Assembly: GCF_000281045.1 (NCBI RefSeq)
Contig: NW_008246145.1
Span: 81,760-145,759, forward strand
Direction of reading: 5' to 3'
Length of the DNA: 64,000 bases
Source of the DNA: Saprolegnia diclina VS20
Taxonomy: Eukaryota > Oomycota > Saprolegniomycetes > Saprolegniales > Saprolegniaceae
Made by a program: the position numbers and the translations under genes. Numbering within the stretch: position 1 is the first letter of the stretch; each line of letters starts with the position of its first letter. Of this stretch, positions 45,601 through 55,940 are shown one piece after another. Under the pieces are notes generated by a model. It saw only the letters and a list, made by a program, of their open reading frames with translations, made no database searches and was not told where the DNA came from.

Positions 45601-48600
45601 TGCGTTGGGTTTGATTGGAGTGTTGACATAGGACCTGGTAGGGGGCACTCGACCTTGAAGCGGCAACGGGCAAGATGCGGTGCCTCGAAGCCTTGGGCGA
45701 GTGGGAGGAACTCGCGGCCTTGGCCAAGCATGTCTGGGCGTCGCTTCGCCCGTCGACCGACGCGCCGACGTCATTGGTACACTCGACCAATCGTACAACC
45801 GGACTCACGTCTACGAACTGTGTAGGTGTCGTCACGCCCCAAGCCCAAGCGAGCGCCGGCGAGCTCGACAGGTACTTGGCTTGTGATGGCGGCGCTGACA
45901 AACCCGTGTGTAGCACCTCTGGAAGATGGCAGCAGCAGCTCGGACGAGTCGCATATGACGACCGTCGCCATGCTCGGGTTGACACTTGATAGATTGAAAC
46001 ACGAGTTGTAACGAGGTGGTAGGGCGCGCGCTTGCTGGTGGCTCTCGGAGTGGGACACGATGGAGCAGTACGTGCAAGGTGTGCAGACCAACCCGACGTT
46101 GCTCGCGCCGACCTTGCCGGGGTACGTGGCGCCTTGCGGACACGAGTATCAATCTATCGACTACTGTAGGACGGACCCTGAACTGGGCGCGGTCGCGTCG
46201 CTCTACAAGTCGGTGCTGGCCGTGCACCACAACCAGTTTGAGGACGCACAGAGCTGGATCGATGCGACTCGCAAGTCGCTCGATACGACGCTCGGCGCGC
46301 TCGTTGGGTCTGCTGCCTCGTGCTCTATCCAGCTTGTTGATGCTTGCATGCTGTAGCGAGTCGTACATTCGAGCGTACCGGACCGTGGTGACGCTGCAGC
46401 AACTCTCGGAGCTGGAAGAGATCATCGCGTACAAAAAGCTGCGGCTTCAAGTCGGCAAGGCGGACGAGGCCGCCAAGTACAAGCGGCGCATGGTGAAAAT
46501 GTGGCAAACGCGCCTCACCGGTATCGCAGTCGATCGATGCGTTGACTCGACAATCTGTGCTACGTAGGGTGCAAGCGGGTCGTCGACGTGTGGCAGCAAC
46601 TCTTGGCCGTGCGGTCGCTGGTGCTGGCGCCCCACGAAGACATTGAGACGTGGCTTCAGTTTGCGAGTCTCTGCCGGCAGTCGGGCAACCTCGCGCTCTC
46701 GCTCAAAGTGTTCACGCACGCGCTGGCCGTGCACACACCGGGCCTTGAACTCGCGTCGAATGCGTCGTCGTTCCGCAACGTAGGACGAATGTCGTGACTT
46801 GATAGATTGATATATATGGCCTAGATGGGCTTTTCGAATCTCGGGTACTCGGAGAAGGACCACCACCGCGTCGCCTTTGCCTACCTCAAGCATCTTTGGG
46901 CCGTCGGCGACAAGCAAAAGGCGCTCAGTGAGCTCGGGACGCTCGTGCAGACGCTCTCGCGTCGATCGCCCCTCACAGGTAGTCCCGTCTTTCCTCTCTG
47001 GATTTGGTTGATACCTTGATATTCTATTGACGCTACGACTAGTCGGGGCGGTCGCGACCAACCAAGACGAGGAGATTGTCAAGTGCCACCTCAAGTGGGC
47101 CGAGTGGCAGCTGGCGATCCACGAGCAGCAACTGGACCGCGTGCCGATCGCGGCCGTGCTCGGCGCGCTCAAGACGAGCACGGAGCTCGAGCCCTCAAGC
47201 TACAAAGGTACGCCCTCTGGCTACCAAGTGGATGCGAACGTTGGATGCGTAGCGTGGCATGCGTGGGCGCTCATGAACTTTCACGTGGCCGAGTACCACT
47301 CGCAGCTCCCGCCGGGCTCCAACCAAGTGGGCGGCAAGAAGGAGGACCTCGGACCGTACATTGCGTCGGCGATCGAAGGGTTCTTCCGGTCGATCGCGCT
47401 CGGCCGGTCGCGCTGGGCGGCCAACGTCCAGCAAGACATTCTGCGTGTGCTGACGCTTTGGTTTGCGTACGGCCACCGCTCGGACGTGCACGGCGCGCTT
47501 GTCTCTGGCTTCCAGAGCGTGAGCATTGAGACGTGGTTAATTGTGATCCCGCAGCTCATTGCGCGGTGGGTCTATCCAAACGCAATGTATCCAAGTATCC
47601 AATGTATCCGATGCGTAGGATCCATTCGCCACACCCGCGTATCCAGAGCCAGCTGCATCGGCTCTTGTCGGCGATTGGGACCCAGCACCCGCACGCGCTC
47701 ATTTACCCGCTCAGCGTCGCGCTCAAGTCGCCGCTCGAGGTATCGTATCCTACTCTCGGTTTGGATAGGATACGACAAGTGGATACACGGTAGGTCCGGC
47801 AACGCGCGGCCGAAGCCATTATGAACTCGATGCGCAAAAACTACGTCGACTTGGTCAACGAAGCGCTCCTCGTATCGCGCGAGCTCATCCGCGTCGCGAT
47901 TCTGTGGCACGAGCTCTGGCACGAGGGCTTGGAAGAAGCGTCGCGCTTGTACTTTGGCGAGCACGATGTCGAAGGTATTCCATCTCGGTTTATAGTCGTT
48001 TGGACTAATATAAGTCGTAGGGATGATGGCGGTGCTCGAGCCGTTGCATGCGATGATGGAGAAGGGCCCCGAGACGCTGCGCGAAGTGAGCTTTCACCAA
48101 GCCTTTGGGCGCGACCTCAAGGAAGCGTACGACTGGATCCAGCGCTATTTGAGTCCCCACGGCGCCAAGAACGGTGGGTTTGTTTCAACTTGATACTTTC
48201 GACTCATTGGGAGGATGGGTAGAGTCGGATCTGAACCAGGCGTGGGACCGCTACTACCACGTCTTTCGTCGCATCAACAAGCAGCTGCCGCAGCTCACGA
48301 CGCTCGAACTGCAGTACGTGAGCCCGAATTTGCTCCACGCGCACGAGCTCCAGCTGGCCGTGCCCGGTACCCTGGATAAGCGTTTTCGTATCAAGTTGAT
48401 ATTTGGATTGTAGGCACGTACCGCGCGGGCCATGCGATCGTCAAGATTCGGTCGTTTGTACCGACGATGCTCGTGCTCACGTCCAAGCAGCGTCCGCGGT
48501 ACGGTCGTTGTGCTTGAAAGATTGAAAGATGACGGTGACGCAGGCGCATCACGATCGTGGGGACGAATGGCCTCGAGTACATGTTTTTGCTCAAGGGCCA

Positions 48601-50606
48601 CGAAGATTTGCGCCAGGACGAGCGCGTCACGCAGCTGTTTGGCCTTGTGAACGCGCTCTTGATCAACGACCGGACGACGTCCAAGAAGGACCTCAAGATC
48701 ACGCGGTATCCCGTGATTCCGCTGAGCCACAACGCCGGCATTGTCGGTGCGTGGCCCCTTTTTCTCGATAGATTGATACTGATGGCCATCGTAGGCTGGG
48801 TGCCCAACTGCGACACGCTGCACCAGCTCATTCGCGACTACCGCGAGGCGCGCAAGATCCTCCTCAACATTGAGCACCGGTATGGGACGCTCATTGTGGA
48901 CAATAAGACAATGTATGGGTCTAGGCTCATGTTGCAGATGGCACCCGACTATGACGTGCTCTGCTTGCTGCAAAAGGTTGAAGTCTTTCAGTATGCACTG
49001 GAAAACACTGCCGGCCAAGACCTCTACAAGGTAGAGTCTCGTAAAATGGGCTATATAACGACTTATCGTGACGTGGTGTAGGTGCTCTGGCTCAAGTCGG
49101 AAAACTCGGAGGTGTGGCTCGACCGCCGCACCAACTACACGCGGTCGCTCGCCGCCATGTCGATGGTGACTAGAGGCTTCTTGTACACAGAGAGGACAAT
49201 ATTGTACAACTAGGTGGGCTATATTCTCGGCCTTGGCGACCGGCACCCGTCCAACTTGATGCTGCACCGCTTCACGGGCACGATCGTGCACATTGACTTT
49301 GGCGACTGCTTTGAGGTCGCCATGCAGCGCGAAAAGTACCCCGAGAAGATCCCGTTCCGGCTCACACGCATGCTCACCAACGCCATGGAGGTTTTGGATA
49401 GTTGGATACTTGGATACTTGGATAATGATGGCATGGGATAGGTGAGCGGCATCGAAGGCAATTTTCGCTTCTCGTGCGAGTCGGTCATGCAAGTGCTCCG
49501 CGACAACCGCCACTCGCTCATGGCGATGCTCGAGGCCTTTGTCCACGACCCGCTCATTTGCTGGCGCCTTGTACGTTTTGTATCAAGTTGGTATCAAGTT
49601 GGCGACCATATGGACTTGCGTAGCTCGCCCCCAACGTGTCGCCGGCCACGAAAGAGAAGCTCGCCGAGTTTGAACCGCCCAAGTCGGTCAAGAAGCCCGC
49701 GCCCGTGGTCGCGCCGCCTGTCCTGCCGCCGGTGCCCACGCCCGAGCCCGTCGTCCTCGCGCCGCCACCCGTCGTCCTCGCGCCTGTGCCCGAAGGTACT
49801 TCTACTAGAATCACCGGCGCCCTGATCACTATCCTGTCTCGATCTAGCCACCATTCCCGCGGTCGTGGAGCCACCGCCGGCACCGATGACGACGACCAAC
49901 TCGATGGCGACACCAGCAATGACGGCCGTGGACGCCGACGTCCCGCCCCGTCCGCCGCAGCACCCGGCCGTGGTCTCGCAAAGCTTGAGCAAGTCGATTG
50001 CATTCAAGCGGGTACCCACGCGTTGCGGTTGCCGTATCGACTTGATATTTTGATGTAGAACGTCATGCCCAACGTTGAGTCGCATCAGCTGCACCAGCCG
50101 GAGCGCCGACCGTCGTTTTCGGGTCGGCCGCCGATGCACGAGAGCGGGAACAACCCGAACTTGCATCTGGAGATCTCGAGCTTGGCCGCGAGCGTCGGCT
50201 TTAGCTTGAGTCGCAGCTTGCGCGTGAATGAGCACGTGCCCCTTGACGACCAAGCGACGGCGAAAGCTGCGCCGGTCTCGGCGTCGCAAGCGTAGTCTTC
50301 TAGAGTCGCAAGGATACATGTCTCTGATGCTCTTGTGGTAGGGACCATGAGCTGCGCAACCGCAGCCACCGGGAGAAGGAGCTCGTGCACGCACTGGGCC
50401 CGGAAGGCGCCGGCGCGCCCCGCGAGGCGCTCAACGAGAAGGCGGTCGCCGTCATTCGACGCGTGCAGGCCAAGCTCACGGGCCGCGACTTTGACGACTG
50501 CCGCGAACCGCTCAGCGTCTCGGATCAAGTGCAGCGTCTGATCACGCAGGCCGCGTCGCACGAGAACCTCTGCCAGTGCTACATTGGCTGGTGCCCCTTT
50601 TGGTAG
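39655..50606 (+). CDS. TOR: TOR (target of rapamycin) serine/threonine kinase
   Basis: About 11 kb with dozens of introns of 40-70 nt. The first ATG in frame is at 39655 ([20 protein letters not shown]). HEAT repeats follow ([29 protein letters not shown]). The FAT domain covers about 44.5-47.8 kb. The FRB domain is clear: [40 protein letters not shown] and [20 protein letters not shown]. The kinase has [20 protein letters not shown], the catalytic loop [12 protein letters not shown] and [12 protein letters not shown] proline-rich insert of about 150 residues separates the kinase from the C-terminal FATC domain, which ends [11 protein letters not shown], the classic TOR terminus, at 50606. 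TOR couples nutrients to growth within TORC1/TORC2. Individual exon edges are approximate; the identity is certain. Confidence 0.97.
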
Positions 50607-50722
50607 TTGCCGGAACAATGTACATATTGTCTATGACACGTTGGCGATCTCGCGACAGATGGCAGTACGGAACCTTGGTTGCTACGTGCTCGTACCACTG
50701 TATCCGACTACCGAGTTGTTGC

Positions 50723-51198
50723 ATGAAGGACATATATAAAGAGCTGGGAACAAACATGGAGAGCTGGCAGCGAAGAGCTGCAGCGTCACCGTTGCCAAGC
50801 CAAGCAGCAGTCAAAGCGCGGAAGCCGTCGTCGTGCCATTTTGTCACTCTGGCGTACGACCCGGCCAAATATGGTAATCAGCATCAGCCGTGGCGGCCCC
50901 TACTACTGTAGTACTAGTACCTATCAGCGATTCCTACGACGAGCTGTCGGCTGACGATCTGCTGCAAGTAGCCAGCCAGTTACTTGATGTACCGTGGGAC
51001 ACTGGTGTCACTACGCAGCTTTGGCGGCAACGTCGACCCGATTCATTTGCATCACCCCATACAAATTGTCTGAATTGCGAGATATCAAAAGACGACGTTT
51101 GTCAGGACATGCATAATAGCGACAGCACTCTAGTGTCGTACCCTTATGACGCAGCACGCGCCAGATCTGAAATTTTGAAATTCGCATCGCGCATCTGA
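50723..51198 (+). CDS. Hypothetical protein, two exons
   Basis: An ATG at 50723 (MKDIYKELGTNMESWQRRAA) opens exon 1 to 50873. An intron from 50874 to 50911 or 50917 (two usable tag acceptors six bases apart) leads to an exon reading PISDSYDELSADDLLQVASQ and ending ARSEILKFASRI at 51198. The product has about 145 residues and is acidic with a Cys pair (NCLNCE). No family was recognised. It sits just after the TOR stop and before HECT copy 2, in the same direction. Frame continuity across the intron supports it. Confidence 0.55.
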
Positions 51199-51280
51199 TT
51201 CCGCAGACTTCGGCGGTCTGGTTCGCCGCACCTGGTTATCCGCGACCAGTTTGCACTTGTAGATTGCACTTTCGATCGTC

Positions 51281-53335
51281 ATGGCTCCGGGCGTCGAGTG
51301 GAGTCTTGGTAGCGAGGTGCTGGCCACGCTCACTGGCGTCGGTTTTCTGGCGCTTCTCATTGGCATGGCGTTGTACGCCAAGTCGGAGAAGCGCGAGATA
51401 GCGGCACTCGCCCTCCTCCGCAACGAGTATGCACGATCGTCATTTCTTATTGTGGATGTCTTAGTGCGCACTTGGTAGTTTTGTGGGCCAGCTGCGCGGT
51501 CGGCACCGCCAGGACGTCGAAGACATGTACGTTATATGCTTTGATAATGGCTGCTCAGGCTGCCACGTATGAGTAGCGACGTCGATGCCAACAAGTGGCT
51601 CTGCCACGTGTGCCAGTTCGCCAATGCAACCGACAAGACGACGTGCACGCTCTGCGAGACGGCCCACGGTACGTACATCGAAGCGAAGCCATAGTGTCTA
51701 GAACTTTGTAGACGTGGTCTTGAGCATCGGCGCGAGCACCAACATGGCTGTCGCGGTCCTCGCCCACCCGCTCGACTCGAAACAGCAAAGTGCACGGTAC
51801 GAGATGTCGTCTCGATACCTTGATAGAATGCCAAATGGCGTAGCGCACGCAAGCAATGGAGCCGCGTGCTCCAGCCCTCAGATGGCGCTGTTCTCTGGAC
51901 GTCGGCGCTGGAGCTGCAACCCTCGGACGTATACTACATGCTACAACCTTCCACCCGTCCTGTGGCGCCTCCGTCACCATCGCCCAAAGACGACGTCAAG
52001 GAGAGCGATGACGTCAAGGACGGCGATGACGTCAAGGACAATGATGACGTCAAAGACGCTGAGAACGCCGAGGACGAGGCATCGCCGCCGGTGCTGCTCG
52101 AAATGACCTACTTGACGCCCGAGAGCGCCGCGCGCACGGTGCTCGGCACGGTGCTGCCGTCGTGGTGGCTCACGCAGCTCGAGTCGCTCCGTCTGCAGTC
52201 CTTCTCGGTCAAGTACATTTGGCTCCTCGAACAAATCGCGGCCTCGTACACGGAGAAGGTCAAGGTCAAGGTGTACCGCGACAAGATTCTCACCGAGTCG
52301 CTCGACATTCTGCTCGCGCTGCCGACCGACAAGCTCTGTTCATTCACCCGCGTCTCACTCTTTGGCGAGACAGGCGTCGACGCCGGTGGTCTCCAGCGCG
52401 AGTGGTACACGCTCCTCACGCACGCGCTCTTCGAACCGTCAACCGGACTCTTCATCGCGGCCAACGAGGCCGAGCGGTCGTTTGGCATCAACCCGCACTC
52501 GGCGCGCGACCACGGCGCGACGCACCTGGCGCGGTTTGAGGCGTTTGGCCGGCTGTTGGCGCGCGCGATCCTCGACGGCCAAGTGCTGCAGTGCCACCTC
52601 TGCGTCCCGCTCTTCAAGGCGCTGCTTGGCACGCCACTGTCGATGGACGACGTCATGCATTGGGACGCGACGGTCTACGCGAGCATGTGCTACATTCGTG
52701 ACGCGCGGAGCGTCGACGACTTGGCGCTCGACTTTACGGTCCACGGCGCCGACGACACGATTGTCGAGTTGGTCCCGTTTGGCGCGCAGATTGCCGTCAC
52801 GAACGAGAACCGCACCGAGTACCTCGAGGCCATGACCAAGTACCTCCTCTTTGATCGCATCCAAGCGCAAGTGTCGGCGCTTTTGCACGGCTTTTACACG
52901 GTCTTGCCCGAAGAGCTCTTGCTGCCATTCGACTACAAGGAGCTCGAGCTGCTCCTCTGCGGGACGTCGGCGATCGATGTCGACGACTGGCGCCACTTTA
53001 CCGCCGTCTCGTTCTCGCTCGCGATCACCAACTGCAACGACTGGTTCTGGGCCATTGTCAAAGACGACATGACGGACGACGACCGCGCGCGGCTATTGCA
53101 GTTTGCGACCGGCTCGTCACGCGTACCGCTCCAAGGGTTCAAAGGGCTCACGAGCTACGATGGGATGTTGTGTCCTTTCTCGCTGCAAGCGATCGAGTAC
53201 AAATACGGGGCACTGCCACGTGCTCATTCGTGCTTCAACCGCATCGACTTGCCGCTGTATCCGACAAGAGCGCTCTTGAAAGAAGCGCTTTTTGCGATCG
53301 TCCGCCTCGAAATGACCGAGTTTACCCTGGTGTAG
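51281..53335 (+). CDS. HECT E3 ubiquitin ligase with membrane helix and RanBP2 finger (copy 2)
   Basis: The ATG at 51281 gives MAPGVEWSLGSEVLATLTGV with a membrane helix at about residues 12-34. After an intron, exon 2 reads FVGQLRGRHRQDVED, aligning with FLGNFADGLERQNLDD of copy 1. The RanBP2 finger is WLCHVCQFANATDKTTCTLC. A repetitive acidic linker (DDVKESDDVKDGDDVKDNDD) precedes the HECT domain, which is intronless from about 51860 on: SLFGETGVDAGGLQREWYTL, QFATGSSRVPLQGFKG, the catalytic cysteine in SCFNRIDLPLYPTRA, and the C-terminal FTLV. Its length is about 610 residues. It shares domain order and intron positions with copy 1 on the other side of TOR, so the two are paralogs. Confidence 0.93.
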
Positions 53336-53976
53336 ACACCCAAGCCGTGGGGCAGCGACTAACGACCTACATGTACTACCAAGTGTTTTGTCAAATATGG
53401 TGGCGCATCTGGAGAGCATGACGTTTTGGAGAGAGATGGGGCGACAGAGTTGCAGCCAAAGCCGCAAAACAACCGTCGTTGACGGCTCCGCATAGATAGT
53501 AAGAATTCTGTAGCGCGAGCGCGACCGATTCCGCTTCTCGCAACAAATGCAACGTGAACACTCGACAGAAAGAGGTCGTATTCAATCTGGAAACACGAGC
53601 TAGTGTACTGCCAAAGGCTGTATAGTCCCACAGCAACGGCTTCTCCCGTAGGACGAAGCATGCAAACACTCATCGCCTAGTCCCGGCCCCGTGGCCTTGT
53701 TGGAGGTTGGAGGCTGGGCACACGCTCAGTGCCCCACCACTGTATGTCACAAAGCGACACGGACGTTGGAGCAATACAGATCGGTGGAGGCATCGTACTC
53801 GAACCAGATCGGACAGTCGCTTAGCTATCGTTTGTCGCCATCGACGCGCAACGCTCGACGGCTCGGCGCCACTCGATCGCCGACCGCGATCTTTTGCCAA
53901 TTCGCCGCTTGTGATTGGCGGATTCAAAAGATTTGGCAATGTATGATTGGCCCATGCCAAAGATACCGTATTTCGA
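53336..53976. other. Intergenic region with CCAAT boxes
   Basis: About 640 bp after HECT copy 2. CCAAT or its inverse occurs at about 53897, 53914 and 53946, within 80 bp of the LRR gene start. Two open frames on the minus strand around 53360-53670 have no recognisable features. Confidence 0.45.
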
Positions 53977-55541
53977 ATGGCTCCCATGCTGCCCGAGCTC
54001 ATCGAGCTCATTGCGGTCTACATTGCGCAGCCGTACGACCTTCTGCGCTACCTGGACGCCGTTGAGAATGGACTTCGCCTGCCGTTCCGAAGCCTCCGTG
54101 CGCTGCTGTCGGCGAGCTTGCGATCGCCCGGGCTCCGCCTCTGGCCCGCGCTCGTGCTGCCGCTGAGCTCGCACGACGCATCGCTGCGCCAGTACGCTTC
54201 CGACTGCATCGAGCTGTTCTCGATCGTACGCGTGCGGTCGCTCGAGGCGCATGGCATCACTTCGCTGCTGCGGCCCGCGACGCTGTTGTCGCTGGGTCCT
54301 CTCACAACGCCGGACGAGGTCCGCGCCGTGTGCATGGCACCTTGGCGAGCGCGGCTCGTGGCGCTCGAATTGCATCTTTGGGACCGTCTCTTAGCACACG
54401 ATGTGTGGACTCCCACATCCCTGGCCTTGCTTGGTGCGTGCGTGCGTTCACAGCCCCAGCTGGCGTCGTTGCGTCTGCGCTGGCAACTCGACCAGAGCCA
54501 CGACGCCTTCCAGCACGTGCTGAGCGACGTCTTAGATCTGGGAAGGTCGCTCTCGCACCTGGCGCTGTCGTTCAACGAGGCGAGCAAGGTGGTTTGGAAC
54601 GAAGCCCTGGCGACGCGTCTTGGCTCGTGGCTTTGCACGTCGCGCGTCACGTCGCTGGCACTCGATGGCCTTCGCTTCGACTCGATGCATGCAGCCACAC
54701 GCCTCGTCGCGTCGTTGCATGGCGCGCCTTTGCTTCGAGAGTTGCGCCTCGACAGCTTGCAACTCGAACGCGCGCTGAGCCGCGCGGCGCTGCCCCCCGC
54801 GCTGCGCTCGCTTTGCGTTCATGGCGCGTCACTGCTCCCGCAGTGGCGCACAGCAGCGCATCTCTCGACGCTCGCACTCCACTTTGAGTTTCAATACAAA
54901 ACCTCGGGCAAGTCGGGGCCATGCTGCCGAATCTGTCGCGGCTTTGCACGCTCGTGCTGCCACAAGTCGACTTACAGCACGACGCCGATCAAGAGGCGCT
55001 GGTCGCGCTCTTGCCGCAGCTCACAGAACTGCACCTCGACACCAACAGTCTCGGCAACGCAGGCGCTTTGCGGCTCATCGCCACGTTGCACGAGTGCCGG
55101 TACCTTCAAGTGCTCTCGCTCATCCAGCAAGGCGTCACCGACGTCAGTGCGATCGCGTTCGCAACGGCCGAGAGACCCTCGACCTTGCGCACGCTTCGAC
55201 TCGGCCGGAATCACGTGACGTGCGTTGGCGCCACCGCGCTCTGCCACGTCATACCCCACCTGGACGTGCTCGATCTGAGCCGCAACCGGATTCGCTACGA
55301 CGGCGCCAAGGCCATCAGCAATGTGTTGCCCTTGACGACGCACATGCGTACGCTCGACGTGCAAATGAACCCGCTGAGCGAGGCCGGTGTCTTGGTGCTC
55401 GTCGCGGCGCTTGGTCGGGAGACAGCGCTCCGCGCTGGTGTCCTCGACCTCAGTGCAACAGTCTCCCGCGCATACGTTCCGCCGTGTCGAGCTGCCATCA
55501 AATCGCTGCCGTGTCCGCACTACGTCGTCTTTCGGTGCTAG
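53977..55541 (+). pseudogene. Leucine-rich-repeat protein gene with an apparent frameshift
   Basis: From the ATG at 53977 (MAPMLPELIELIAVYIAQP) the frame encodes an F-box-like start and then irregular leucine-rich repeats (LASLRLRWQL, SLSHLALSFNEA, LLRELRLDSLQLERAL, LSTLALHFEFQ). At about 54880-54915 the LRR pattern leaves this frame and continues in another: MLPNLSRLCTLVLPQVDL, LPQLTELHLDTNSLGNAGAL, LRTLRLGRNHVTCVGATAL, HLDVLDLSRNRIRYDGAKAI, ending at 55541. No intron with gt...ag and correct phase fits this junction. Either one base was gained or lost (assembly error or real mutation), or splicing is non-canonical. Repeats of the ribonuclease-inhibitor type usually bind proteins. I call it broken but recently functional. 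Confidence 0.65.
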
Positions 55542-55940
55542 TGGAAGGGCACCCTCTCGCGCAACCGGCCACGTCGCCAGTAAAGATTAGCAGCTTATAA
55601 CTTGACTTTCATCATCCATTCTCGGATACGAAAGAACGAGCTTGGCGCTTATTACGGCTGCTGGCGCAAGATGGGACCTTGGCAGCTGGGCTCGAGTACC
55701 CAGCGGCAAGCGATCTGATCCCGTCGAGCTACTTTGAGAACTAGGCGGTGCACGGTCGACACGAACCCTAGCCCTAGGTTCGCCAACGCCACGACCCTCG
55801 CTACTATTATACTACCCTGGCTACTATTATACTACCCTGGCTACTACCGGTACGTGCAGCGTTGCCGTATATTGACGATAGAAAGACGGTGGCGATTGTC
55901 TACTAGTCGGTGTTTATACATGACGTTATTCTCTACTTGA
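55542..55940. other. Convergent intergenic region with a tandem repeat
   Basis: About 400 bp between the converging LRR and MYB genes. It holds the 20-bp tandem repeat listed separately and, just before it, CGAACCCTAG facing CCTAGGTTCG (about 55762-55782). No gene was seen. Confidence 0.5.
55801..55847. repeat. Tandem repeat, 20-bp unit, about 2.3 copies
   Basis: The unit CTACTATTATACTACCCTGG occurs twice in tandem (55801-55820, 55821-55840) followed by a partial copy CTACTAC. The copies are identical, which suggests recent expansion. Confidence 0.85.

Noticed and set aside
48254-49546. 430-codon minus-strand frame across the TOR kinase domain
   Set aside because: It is antisense to clearly conserved kinase exons and ignores their introns; composition is that of a shadow.
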